A stretch of DNA of 64,000 nt from contig CAKOGP040000890.1 of NCBI GenBank assembly GCA_933822405.4, positions 172,749 through 236,748 of the forward strand. Direction: 5' to 3'. This stretch comes from Cylindrotheca closterium (lineage: Eukaryota; Bacillariophyta; Bacillariophyceae; Bacillariales; Bacillariaceae). Positions 44,486 to 55,332 of the stretch are shown piece by piece (the first letter of the stretch is position 1; each line of letters begins with the position of its first letter). Position numbers and translations under genes: made by a program. The notes under the pieces are model-generated. The model did not search any database. It was not told the origin of the DNA and saw only the letters and a program-made list of their open reading frames with translations.

Positions 44486-46494
44486 AATAATAATAACTGA
44501 GACATTAATTGTTAATATGCTACTCTGTGGGCATTCGATTGCCGGTGAAATATTCGGCTGTAAAGGTCAAGTACTGTGAAGCGGTGAGTCAACAACAAGT
44601 TTGAACCATGTGAGGCATCTGTAAGAACAGAAGTTGCTCAAGTCTCCCAAAGGGGTAACGACTTCTCCCGCGACGTGGCGGGGTGAATTCGGGGTATGTA
44701 AGGCCCCGCGAAAAGTTGGTCAGGGTCCGGGGGAAAAAATAGTCCGCAGACTGCGGCGTTGTGCTTTCATGGAGCGACGGAAATCTCTGCGTTCCTGACA
44801 AAGCAACTTAAGCCACTCTTCCTTGTCCACCAATGACTTGCGAAGGACTCATCAATGGCTTGTTAACATCGGTTGAATTTCCTTAGGCAAGTCATCGGGA
44901 CCCATATCAAACTGTGAGTGAATCTCCTCATTGACAGTACTGTGACGTTCACGTAGTTGAACGTTATCATCCGAATGTTGAACGGAGTTCCGTTGCTCCC
45001 ACATGTAGAAGCCGATCGAGATCAGCTGTTGTGAGAGGCGGGACGCCCAAAGAGAGACAGATCGTCATCTGATCTTGTCATAATGTTGTTGTTGGAGCGG
45101 AAGCCAAGACGAGGCTATGCGTCCCTCCAAAAGGCCTTGGGACCCAATCACCTGCTGAGCCAAGAAGGCCGGCCGAACCGAAGGAGTGATGGTCATTAGA
45201 GGGGACGAAGTAGGTGTGCGAACGCCGTGAAGAAGCTGTAGGATCGCTGTTTTGATGGAAGGGCCCGTCAATTGCAGGTCCAGCCACGTGGAGAAGGCTG
45301 CAGTGCGACGGTCCCATTCAGCTGTTGCCAAAGCAGCACGGCAACGGGGAACGTGAAGATGATCCTTGAAGTTGCCACAGCGTGGGCAAGCTGCCAATGT
45401 CTCCAAACCCCATAGAACTTTAAATTTACCTGTGCCACACATGCCCGCACAATGTTTAGTAGACCACCTTTGTAGTCCTGCAGGGAGGGATCGCATGGCT
45501 CGGCCAAGTGTGTCCCAGGCGATCTAAGACTCGGCTGCGGCCGAGATAGTACCTTTGTCCCTCCAGCGCGAGCGTAGGGCGGGAAGGGTCCCACACTCTT
45601 GGATGAACTGAGGAACAAGGCGTGACTGTTTGGTGTCCGCCATGTACAATGCCGCAAGTTCAGTGAAGAAACGAGGATTGGGGGCTATGAGATGATTGGC
45701 CATCTCAAGTTCCTTACGGTACTCCACCGCCATTCCATCCACCTCAAGGTTCCGTTTCTCCCACCAAGAAAGTTCGTCAAAGAGATTGGACTTGTCAAGA
45801 TGGCCATACACGTGCTGAGGCGACCAATCCACCAAGGACCGAAGGATAGCTTCCCAAATGGATGACACCAAGTCGAACTGGGCATCAGTTGGAGACAGTG
45901 GGCGATCTTCGAAAGCCATCTCAATGGCAGAGAGACCATCGCAAGCAATCCGCACCTTGGGGCATGTCGAAAGGTTTGGGAACCATTGCTGAAGGAGCCA
46001 ATCAACCGCCATTATACAGGCCAACAGACCAATGAGTTCGCTGCCGTACTGGCTCTGATCCTGGGGCAAACCGGGGGTCTGACACCGGATGATGATTCGA
46101 TGGCACCCTCCATGCTTCACCAAGAGTTGAACCGCCGCTGTCCCTAACTCGTTCTTGAAGGATCCATCGCTGATCACGCGCAGGCGACCTTCCAACAGAG
46201 CATCAGCTAAGGTGGCTTCCTCACTGTGAACCTCAATCTCATCTGGAACCCACCCGTAATGGTCTGTGCAAAGCTCGGCAGCCGTCTACCACGCTTGAAG
46301 GATGGAGGGGCTATTGGGAGGGGACGGTTCAGAGGCACGGCCAGTACCTGTGAGAAGAACACTGTCAGATCCCGGGATGGGGCGAACCGTAGCGCGAAGA
46401 ACATCAGAGGGAAGCGGTGCGGTCCACCATGGACAGGAAGGATGTGAAGGCGCTGGTGCGTAGCGACGTGACGTGGTGGAGGAGCCCTCAGGAG
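44486..46494 (-). mobile_element. 5'-truncated non-LTR retrotransposon (LINE) with RNase H
   Basis: A 2,009-bp insertion within the copia integrase gene. It is bounded by a perfect 16-bp target-site duplication and has a TTA-repeat 3' tail on the minus strand (gttattattatt). It encodes the C-terminal part of a LINE ORF2: an RNase H domain, then a CCHC-type finger. No RT box remains, so the copy is 5'-truncated, as is typical for target-primed reverse transcription. Confidence 0.87.
45065..46195 (-). pseudogene. LINE RNase H and zinc-finger C-terminus
   Basis: RNase H signatures are VISDGSFKNELGTAAVQL, GSELIGLLACIMA, ACDGLSAIEMAF and VYGHLDK, giving the D-E-D-H order. After an in-frame TAG (at 45524) the same frame continues to CPRCGNFKDHLHVPRC, a CCHC finger typical of LINE ORF2 C-termini. 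A single stop thus splits one frame. Confidence 0.82.
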
Positions 46495-46510
46495 CAAATA
46501 CAGGGTCAGT
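46495..46510. repeat. Target-site duplication of the LINE, copy 2
   Basis: caaatacagggtcagt. It marks the 5' end of the truncated LINE on the minus strand. Confidence 0.88.
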
Positions 46511-47212
46511 CTTGAGGTTCTGCATGGGAATACATGAGCGATAACGCACAGTGGTATCAATGCAGGTGAGAAACGTAGCATCTCCGATCTCCATGTGATT
46601 GTGTTGGTACAGTTCCTCTGGTGGACTGAAGAAGTCATAGTGTGTCTTCTTTGGAGTTGGTCTTGTTGACTTGCCTTTCAATGTAGATGCGTCAGGTCCA
46701 AAGATTGCTTCAACATGGTTGATTGCTTCTTCAGTGATAGGACAGCCCTTGATGAGACCAAATCGGATCGCACACTTCAGACTTTTGGTGCTTGGAGCAT
46801 TGAGTATGTGCATCGCACTTCTCGCTTCCATCGTAGCCTTGACTTGTCTTCGAGTGAATCCTTCCTTGTTCTTTCGAACCGTTGCCATCTTCGCAGTCAT
46901 CCCGAGTCCAGCATATCCATTCTGTTTTGAAGAAAGTTCGAAATGGGGCTGTTTATTTACGCTGCTTAACTGGCGACAATACATTGCATTTGTCTCTTTG
47001 GCACCTGCTTCGACATCCGCTCCAAGTTGCTCCAACACATATACACCCTTACGATTCACAAATCGCATCTGTCTGTCTCCATCGCAATGCACAACAAAGG
47101 CATTGTCAAAGTCAGTATCCATTGTAATGCGGTATCCCGCAGCAATCATCTCGCGCATAGCAAGTACATTGGCAATTCCGTCTTCATCATAAATGAGCCT
47201 GTGTGAACTCAT
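46511..47212 (-). pseudogene. Copia pre-integrase region
   Basis: Carries MDTDFDNAFVVHCDGDRQMR, EGFTRRQVKATMEARSAMHI and AINHVEAIFGPDASTLKGKS, typical of the CoDi region between protease and integrase. The reading frame then runs into the inserted LINE and stops. The upstream limit near 47212 is where copia similarity ends. Confidence 0.8.
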
Positions 47213-47636
47213 TCATTCAGCCGAGAGTTGTATGCACTGAGTACCCAGCCAAGATATAAACGGATCTCCTGGCCAACTGTCAGATCCTCAACGAAGCCCC
47301 CGAAGTTGGATTGTTGTGTTGTCCTATGAAGCTCCTCCGCACAGCTGGCTTCCACTGCTTCCTCGTGCCATGATTCAGCTTTACTACAGTATGATAGCTC
47401 GTTAACGTATCTGTAAAATTCCTTGTCTGTACAGTAGCATTGGTGAGTTTCTCCGTGACAAACAATATTTTTGATTCGCCTTTTTTGAATTGCAGTAACC
47501 TGGATATGGCACCAGCTCCCGCCCGTCACGTACCGTATGTAGAAACTGGTAGACGCAAGCAAATGGTTTGACCAAGATTATGTGATACCTGCCATGGAGC
47601 CCCTTCATTGGCTTCTTGGAGGAAGCATTGGTCCAA

Positions 47637-48080
47637 CTCTCAGAGGGAGACACCATGATCAATCCCCCCTCACCACTGTCTTACTTCTCAGAGGGAGGCA
47701 CCATCATCTTCTTTGCTTTGCCTTCTCAGAGGAGGGAGACATCACAATCAATTCTGCATCATCTTCACATCATTGTCGTCTGAGAGGGAGGCACCACCAT
47801 GTTTTTGCTTTGCCTTTGCAGAGGGAGACATCACCATCAATTCTGCATTGGCTTTGCATTGTCTTCTCAGAAGGATGTCTTCTTAGAGGGAGACAGCACC
47901 ATTGTCTCTGCAGAGGAAGAATCGATCCACTACTCAAAGGCCATCATCTCCACATTGTCTTCTCAGAGGGAGCTGCCACCATTGTACCTGATCAATCTTG
48001 CCTCTGCCGCCATCGTATCCCCTGATAAATCTTGCCTCTGCCACCACCGTATCTGACCAATCTACTTCTCAGAGGGGGGC
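47637..48080. repeat. Degenerate CTCAGAGGGAGACACCACCAT-type repeats
   Basis: About nine irregular copies of a core cagagggaga plus caccatc, often followed by ttctgca or tttgcctt, spaced 30-70 bp. Probably an old, diverged minisatellite. Confidence 0.7.
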
Positions 48081-48708
48081 TCAAGAAGCCTTCTTACATC
48101 TAACACTGCAGGGAGAAACCATATCTAAGACCCAAGTGATCTAAGCCCCGGAGGCATATAAGTCTAGCCCAAAGAGATGAAAACAAAGAAGGAATTGCCA
48201 CTTTCTTCAAGGCATGTTGAATTGGCCACGTAACAAGGCATACAAAAGGAATCTTGCAGACATCGGACGTCTTTGTGCCATTGAGGAAAGCGCTCATTGG
48301 ATGCTGAGGAATACACCTGACTATTCGTCCTCCCAAGAAGGAGTGTGAGAATATTGAGGAAATTGGAGGTTTGTACGTCAACTCACAAAGATGGGATGGA
48401 CAAACAGGACCTGTAATGTGGTGTCGACCAAGATGTTGTCGACACGATGCATATCTTTAAATACATATGTAATCTATAAATTGATCCTTACCTTAAAAGA
48501 GATCAGATTTTCAAATCTACAGTATCATAGTATATGATGCACCTTGCTTCTCAGTGAATTGAATCCCCTGTATCAAGTTGACTTAATGGACTAGAATGAA
48601 TGGCTATCGCCAACTAAAAGCTTATAATTTTGATTATCTCCCTTTTGCAACACTCTGACTGTTCCAACCCTGTTATCTTTCAATAAAAGGCACTAATGGG
48701 CACATCAA

Positions 48709-48735
48709 CTCATCAGTTGCGCGACAACTGATGAG
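48709..48735. repeat. Perfect 11-bp inverted repeat (palindrome)
   Basis: Arms ctcatcagttg and caactgatgag with the 5-nt spacer cgcga. It could form a hairpin, with no terminator-like U-run next to it. Function unknown. Confidence 0.9.
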
Positions 48736-49070
48736 CGAGCAAGACACCAAAGGCGTCTGTGCTTTACTGCTGACAGTCGTCTATACTACTACTAGAAGAG
48801 AGCTAGAAGTAAGGAAGGCGTATCCAACTAGTAACTTTACAAGGTAACTAGTTTCACCAAACCAGGAGTATGTGGTTTCGGTGATAATCTTCTTCAGTGG
48901 CTGTTTTTAAGAAAACTAGTGGGTGTGGTGAGGATAACATGGAGAAGTACCATTGGGCTAATTGCCACGAACTTTTTTTGAAAACAAAAAGTCTTGCTCT
49001 TTCAAATGCCTCACCCAACACCCAGAAAGTGCTGGCCAAATCAATACTGTAATCCTATTATATTTCTCAA

Positions 49071-52000
49071 CTATGTGCAAACATGGCAAAAGGGACCTGG
49101 TGGATTCGAGTAGAGGTTTGGACCTGATCGCAATGGGCAGCTTGTTTGGGAAAACTCTGAGTTGTGATCATAAGGTGAAAGTAAGACATCGCTGGAAAGT
49201 CGCGGTCCCCATGCACAAAGATTCTGATTGAAGGAAAAGGCCCTGTGAAACATTCCAGATATACTTTTAGCAGAAGAAACATCCCATGCTGACAAGTCCT
49301 GATTAAAAGCTGATGCTCTTTCGAACATGGTTCCCATTTGTGTGGCCGAAGATACATTCCATGCAGATATGTCTCCATTGAAAGTAGATGCACTTTGGAA
49401 CATATCTTGCATGTTTGTAACAGAAGAGACGTCCCACAGTGAAATGTCTCCATTGAACGATCTTGCTCTTTGGAACATATACCCCGTACGGGTCACAGAA
49501 GAAACATCCCATGATGATATGTCTCCATTGAAAGCAGATGCGTCTCTGAACATAGCATACATTCTTGTGACAGAAGAGACGTCCCATGATGGTATATTTC
49601 CATTGAAAGCTGATGCACCACTAAACATTGACCCCATTTGAGTTGCAGAAGAAACATCCCATAATGATATGTCTCCATTGAAAGCTGATGCAACACTAAA
49701 CATTGACCCCATGTTCCAGACTGAAGAAACATCCCACAATGAGATGTCTCCATTGAACGATTTTGCTCTTCGGAACATTGACCCCATATTGGTCACAGAA
49801 GAAACATCCCATAATGAAATATCTCCATTGAAAGCTAATGCGGCATTGAACATTGACCCCATATTGGTCACAGAAGAAACATCCCACAATGACAAGTCTC
49901 CATTGAAAGCTAATGCGTCTGTGAACATCTGTCCCATGTTCTGGACTGAAGAAACGTCCCACAATTGTAAGTCTCCATTGAAGGATACCGCCTCAAGGAA
50001 CATGTCCCTCATGGAAATGACAGAGGACACGTTCCACGATGATATGTTTCCATTGAACGATGACGCGCGGCGGAACATTGAACTCATATAGGTCACAGAA
50101 GAGACATCCCAAGAGGACAAGTCTTGGTTGAATGACGTTGCTGTGTAGAACATTTCCCACATTTTGGTCACAGAAGAAACGTCCCATGTTGATAAATTGT
50201 TATTGAAGGAAGATGCGCCAGTGAACATCATGCTCATGTCGGTGACAGAAGAAACATCCCAAGACGACAAATCTTGGTTGAAGGAAACTGCATTGGCAAA
50301 CATCCGATGCATTGTTGTGACAGAGGACACATCCCACACAGACAAGTCTTGATTGAAGGACAATGCAGCAAAAAACATCCACTGCATATCTTTGACAAAA
50401 GATACATCCCAGTTTCCAATATCCTCGTTGAAAGTATTACGAGCACGGAAAAGTTCTCTCATACTAGTGACACCTGAACTGAAGCACCAATCTCCGATTT
50501 GCCCATACTGGGCCTCGACTGATGCCTTTAATTCAAAAGACTGGAACCAATCGTCAACTGTATTTTTAAGCTCAAAGTTGCTTTGAAAACATGGCTTTGT
50601 TGATGGCAGCGTGGGTCGAGGTGTAGGCCCAGGTGTGGGTTGCAAAGTAGGCCCGGGGGTTGGTGCAGGAGTAGGTTGGGCCGTCGGTAAGGGAGTAGGT
50701 GCAGGTGTTGGTGCTGGAGTGGGCCAACGAGTCGGTCCAGGAGTGGGTGCTGGAGTGGGCCAACGAGTCGGTCCAGGAGTGGGTGCTGGAGTGGGCCAAC
50801 GAGTCGGTCCAGGAGTGGGTGCTCGAGTGGGCCAACGAGTCGGTCCAGGAGTGGGAGTTCGAGTTGGCGCTGGTGTTGGGCGAGGCGTGGGATTTGCAGT
50901 GGGTCGAGGTGTAGGTCGAGGCGTAGGTGGCAAAGTAGGCTCAGGCGTCGGACGTGAAGCGGGTGGAAGGGTAGGCCGAGCTGTAGGTGGCATTGGTTTT
51001 GGAGGATTGGTTGAGGTTTGACCTGGCGTGGGTCGTGGAGTAGGGGCTTCTGTTGGACGAGAACTGGGACTTGATGTCGGTCTGGGAGTAGGATTCTTGG
51101 TCGGAGCAGAAGTCAGCTTTGGTTTTGGAGGATTGGTTGGGCTCGGTACCGGACTTCCACCATATGGAAAGTATTGTGACACACCACCTACAACGCCGTT
51201 GAGATGTCTCGCACAGGTGTTTCGGGCGTCCCCAATCGGTTCTCCGTCATACAGGAATCCATAGTCGTTGGAAATCATTTGGACTCTTGGGCATGTACCG
51301 CCGCGGTTGTTATCACACTGACCGGTTTTGCATCGGTAGCCCATGACATCCCGAAAGTTGCCTCCAGGGTCTCGCCATCCATACTGAATTTTTCCAGATG
51401 AATCACATTCATTTTGGGTTCCACGGTCGTGGTAGCAACCCTGAAATAGAATATCATCAAACATGAAATCGTGAGCAATAGATAATACTTACAACCGGTC
51501 AAGCAGGGGATAACTTACCATATTGTGATTGACCTCATGCGCAAACGTATAGTAGCCAGTTGCACAGCGATATGATGTCACCGAGAACATCCACGAAGCT
51601 GAACGTCAAACAGAAGTCATTAGCTCAGCAATGAACCAGACCGCAAACACAGTCAAGATTTACAACTTACGACTTGGACCAACAAACGCCATGCCACAAT
51701 AGTCAGAGCTTCCAACAATCAGTGCAACCATATCAGCGCCATACCGTGCTCGCAAATCATGGACTTCATCCATGAAGCCATCGTCCGTATTTTTCAATTG
51801 ATACAAAGCTGCACGAAAGGGGTCAGTAGTTTCTTCGGTGTAACTACTGACACGATATGAATACACCAGTCGCAGCTGAGCGTTGACACCAGAGTTTTGG
51901 TACATGGTGTTTGTCTCCTCGATAGCAAGTTCGATGATTCCACGAACGGTCGCTTCAGTTCTGGCGGAAAAAGTGCATGGGTAAGCCAAACCAGAAGCCG

Positions 52001-52882
52001 CACACTCTGCCTCCGGAGTCCAAGGGACCATCATGTCGATAGTAGCCAGAGATTGAAGAGAGCGACGGTCATCATCGTCGTCGTCGGTGAAAGATAAGCT
52101 GAATGCTTCGCTCTCGGCCAGGTCAATCTCGACTGACTCTTGCTCTTCTGGAAAGTCTGCACCCGGAATGCAATCCATCTCAGTTTTCCCAGTTTCATCA
52201 CCTGGGCGCAATTGACAAATTGTCCATTCTTTATTGTCGAGGATGACAAGAGATCCGACTTGGAAAGTCTCATCCCCAACAGCCTTTTCAATGAATGTCG
52301 CGGTGCTCTTGCCATTTGGCGCGACTCCCTTCCAAAGATTTCCATTGTCGGTTTGAATCTTGTTGAACCCAACTTTCTTGCCGTTCGACATGGGAAAAGT
52401 GAGACGGTCCTTTCCCTTGTCAAAGTCATCAAGCACGACACGGTAACCATTCTTCTTTCCAGGAAAGGCAAAAGGGCGATTGCTCTCATCCTCAGGAGGG
52501 CCCTCGTCCGGATTAGACATAGTCTGAAAGGGGCGACCGGCAGCTGACACAGTAGCAGTTGGAATGCTGTCCGATGGCGCGGAGGGGCCAGCAGGAACAG
52601 AAGCCGCAGCAACTTTGAGAGTATCCTCATCCTTTCCGGCAGAAGTACCAGCGACGATGCCTGCGGCAGTGCAAATGCCCCCAAATACTAATGTGTGAAC
52701 GAAAGAATGACGACGAAATTGAAAATGCAGTGAGTAAATATATGAGCGACTGAAGTAGTCCTATGCTTGCTGATTCAAGATTCCGTTGCAAACTTACCGA
52801 GAAGGGAAAGAATCTTGCGGAAGGAGCACACTGTCGGGACAGGAGGAGCAGTAGCCCCTCTACTTTCAACGGTTGCAGGCAT
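49071..52882 (-). CDS. Secreted or membrane-anchored metzincin protease with Pro-Thr linker and BspA/DUF285 repeats
   Basis: Exons 52882-52798, 52687-51671, 51598-51519 and 51440-49071 give 1,183 aa. A hydrophobic segment near residues 20-45 ([19 protein letters not shown]) is a signal peptide or anchor. A pro-region follows. The metzincin active site is HEVNHNMGCYHD: HExxH at 388-392, Gly395, His398 and Asp399. It is created only when exons 3 and 4 are joined. A Cys-rich end of the protease ([13 protein letters not shown]) follows. Residues about 491-675 are PTPxPT repeats, and about 716-1140 hold some 16-17 DUF285 (BspA-like) repeats of about 27 aa with the pattern MFxxAxxFNxDxSx[10 protein letters not shown]285 repeats form leucine-rich-repeat-like surface domains. 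The protein is probably extracellular, with adhesion or cell-wall and substrate binding linked to proteolysis. Confidence 0.92.
49290..50470. repeat. 81-bp coding repeats (DUF285)
   Basis: Inside the metzincin gene, about 16 units of roughly 81 bp (27 codons) recur with conserved gaaacatcccat and attgaa motifs. Divergence between copies is moderate, which suggests duplication with selection on the protein pattern. Confidence 0.85.
50600..51150. repeat. Pro-Thr minisatellite, including a 36-bp unit
   Basis: Encodes the PTPxPT linker. From about 50,710 to 50,860 the 36-bp unit gtgggtgctggagtgggcca plus acgagtcggtccagga is repeated about four times nearly perfectly. Recent expansion or contraction is likely. 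Confidence 0.88.
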
Positions 52883-53592
52883 GGTGATGAAGGAAGAGTA
52901 GAAGATTGTTCGATGCAAAAAGATTCAGCAACCAGAAGATTGTGGCAACGTCAAGTTGTTTCAAGCATTTTTTCAAAGGATTCGGTCAATGCTATGACCA
53001 GCGTTGACTGTAGTATCCATTGTACAGTATATCACGCAAACGCGGAACAGTCGCGTCAACTGTTGTCATGATACTATAATATTAATATGCGGTGTGGGGA
53101 AATATATTTTTCATTTTTTTTTCATTTGTTCGCGTGCTGTCACTCCGTCGACCGAAGACAACTTGCGACTAATGCAGTGCCTTTTCACTACTTATCACTT
53201 CAGTGTTTCTTTCAGTATTGGTTACTATTTTATATTAGTAATACTATCCTCCAGCATTTTTCCTTTCTAGAATTGGAATTAATGAATGAGACATCCCTCG
53301 AATTGACCACAGCGGATGATTATCCTCGCACCTCTCTCTTCATTGTTTGCTCATCCACTTGGTCACTCGCTCTGTGGAAATGGGTTCTATTATGATTTGG
53401 TACAGTACTGTAAAAAAGCCTAAATCTATGTTTTCGAACGGTGAATGCGATAGGTGGGCCATGTAATGACCACAGCAGTGAGTCTTCTAGCGATGGAGGA
53501 GACGTTTCTGCCTTGCGGAAGCGAGGCATACTGACAAAAATCATTTAAGAGCTACATGGTTTAAAACCATTGTATTTTACTATTCATCTCAA
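52883..53592. other. Intergenic between the metzincin and PITH genes
   Basis: Both neighbours are on the minus strand, so this is the upstream region of the metzincin gene and the 3' flank of the PITH gene. AT-rich around 53,080-53,270. No supported coding sequence. Confidence 0.4.
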
Positions 53593-54162
53593 TCAGGCAC
53601 CAGGCTGCTTTTTGAGCTCATTAACATTCATCGATGCAAGTCCCTTCCCTATGATATGCAGTCCTCCCAGAGCCGACACTTCCCCACCGTTATTTTCCTC
53701 AATGAAAAATGTTATAGATCCAACTCTTTGAAACTTGACAAATTTTGTGTTTATTGGATCGGATGTTGCTTCTAGATCCTTCGCTGTCAATTCGATAACT
53801 TGCGTCGGGTCGACATCCTCAATATCTTCAAATCCAAGATTATTTCTATTGACATACATCTTAATGACAGTCGGGTTCAATTCCGGATTGTTCCCCTCAT
53901 TGAATGCTTTGAACTTGATGGACTTAACCCGGACAGTCTCACGAAAGGCAATGTGCAGAATCATCTGTTCGTCAGCGTCACTTTTGCATCCAAGAATCGA
54001 ATCTCCGATGAAAAGGTTGGTGTATGGAAAGCTGGGATCTTCGTTGCGGCAAAAGCATTCGTTCTTTTCCATCAAGGTGGAAAGATCAATTAGCTTTCCA
54101 TCCTCCTTAGAATCGATTGGAAGTACAGTTGGTGGGTCATTCAATCCAGCAATATTCGACAT
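53593..54162 (-). CDS. PITH-domain protein
   Basis: 189 aa, single exon. This is almost entirely a PITH domain: ECFCRNEDPSFPYTNLF, DEQMILHIAFRETVRVKSIK, LNPTVIKMYVNRNNLGFED and SITFFIEENNGGEVSALGGL. PITH domains bind the proteasome lid, as in the C-terminus of thioredoxin-like TXNL1. A stand-alone PITH protein also exists in animals (PITHD1). No thioredoxin domain is present and no leader is seen, so it is probably cytosolic. The upstream neighbour is divergent. Confidence 0.9.
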   Translation of the reverse strand: MSNIAGLNDPPTVLPIDSKEDGKLIDLSTLMEKNECFCRNEDPSFPYTNLFIGDSILGCKSDADEQMILHIAFRETVRVKSIKFKAFNEGNNPELNPTVIKMYVNRNNLGFEDIEDVDPTQVIELTAKDLEATSDPINTKFVKFQRVGSITFFIEENNGGEVSALGGLHIIGKGLASMNVNELKKQPGA

Positions 54163-54503
54163 GATGCAGTTCAGTTGTTGTTTTGTTGTTATGATCTTGG
54201 GAAATGCAGATGCATGGGCGCTTCACGAACGTGTTCGAAACTGATTAGTCCGACTACGATTAATCCGACTGCTTCACATGTGTGGATCCGAACCCGTTCA
54301 AAAGATCCGAAGTTCGAAAGAACAGTTGTCACCTTGTAAGCACTTGCAGGGTTCTCGATTGCTGTGTATGTGTATCGAAGCTCATATCTTCAATCTATCT
54401 TTCTCTCTCCGATCGGAAGCATAAAAGAAAACCACAACACAAGCACATACTGTACTGTAACAGCTGACCAGAGTAGCAACAAGCAACAAGCATCAAACCA
54501 ACC
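54163..54503. other. Divergent promoter region
   Basis: 341 bp between the starts of the PITH gene and the 100-aa protein. It contains a near repeat gattagtccgactacgattaa; no coding sequence was seen. Confidence 0.4.
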
Positions 54504-55040
54504 ATGATCCTGACTCTTCTTAATTTCATTCTTTGGGGTAACGATGTACGTCATTTCGAATTTTGAAATAATATTTTTTTGCTCTCGAGTTCTTGGCAGC
54601 TGACCACTGCTCCTTTCTTCTCGTCTTTCTTTGATATCTAACTTGTAGGAAGCCCGCGGAGCATTCGTAAGTAATATCGCTAGCTAGCTAGCTCGAATCA
54701 ATCCATCTTTGCCCATGTCGAAAGGAAAATCGTCTCACAAAAATATGTTTTCTTGCTTGCGATCCATCCATTTGACTATATCTTTCGCCCTTGCCAGATG
54801 TTCGCCGACTGCATTGTTCTCTCAGCACTAGTCTATGTCGACAAGAGCATGAAAGCTGAGCAAAAAGTTCTGGAAGAAGAAGCCGCCAATGAGGTGAAGC
54901 AAATGCACGAAATGGACAAGGCAGCAGCCCGTGCTCAAGATGGAGCCACTCGATCGAAAAAGAAGGCCAACAAGAAGGCCAATGGACCGTCCACTGGAAA
55001 CAAGCATTTCAACATTCAACAGCCAGCAAAACGAGACTAG
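54504..55040 (+). CDS. Small 100-aa conserved-looking protein, three exons with an 18-nt micro-exon
   Basis: Exons 54504-54545, 54649-54666 and 54798-55040, all phase 0, with donors GTACGT and GTAAGT and acceptors CTTGTAG and TGCCAG. The N-terminus MILTLLNFILWGND and MFADCIVLSALVYVDKS are hydrophobic, separated by the six-residue micro-exon product EARGAF. A charged helix (KVLEEEAANEVKQMHEMDKA) and a Lys/Asn-rich tail follow. It could be a small membrane-associated protein. I do not recognise the family. Skipping the micro-exon keeps the frame. Confidence 0.65.
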
Positions 55041-55332
55041 TGAGATTGAATCATTGATTTCCCATTACTTCCTTGGCTGGATGACGATGATTGGAAGTTG
55101 CCACATGCATTGATGAGAGTCTCCGTAGATCAATTTGGCTCTAGAGGAAGGACTACCGAAAACAGTATTGGTAGCCAAATCATCTATATACATACACACA
55201 GATATATAAAAATATAGAATCAGCAACTTTAGTTGAATGAATGAATAAGAGTGCTTCACGACAACCCACGAATGAAACCTTCTGATCGAAACGAAACTAG
55301 AGGCATGTACTAACTTCATTTTACAAAGAGCT

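Larger units (their letters stand above)
41331..47212 (-). mobile_element. Decayed Ty1/copia (CoDi-type) retrotransposon, interrupted by a LINE
   Basis: On the minus strand, in order: a post-protease/pre-integrase region (46511-47212), integrase (43850-44485), an acidic linker (43117-43905), reverse transcriptase (42047-43106) and RNase H (about 41338-41695). The gag and protease parts are missing, so the element is 5'-truncated. Frames change repeatedly and stops occur, so it is dead. The RT box reads FHVDDLMSSH, as in diatom CoDi elements, rather than the usual YVDD. No flanking LTR pair was identified. Confidence 0.88.
47213..49070. other. Gene-poor repeat region right of the copia remnant
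   Basis: No gene is supported. Two overlapping minus frames at 47209-47662 show no known motif. It holds degenerate CAGAGGGAG repeats and a 27-bp palindrome. The remainder, 48100-48700, is AT-rich. Confidence 0.4.

Noticed and set aside
47209..47662. Two overlapping minus frames upstream of the copia remnant
   Set aside because: Could be the missing gag/protease part, but no protease or zinc-knuckle motif is visible.
49290..50470. Regularly spaced repeats that could suggest a CRISPR array
   Set aside because: The units are coding 27-residue DUF285 repeats, there are no conserved spacers, and the host is eukaryotic.
50611..51021. Plus-strand open frame rich in VGxGVG
   Set aside because: It is the antisense shadow of the Pro-Thr repeat of the metzincin gene.
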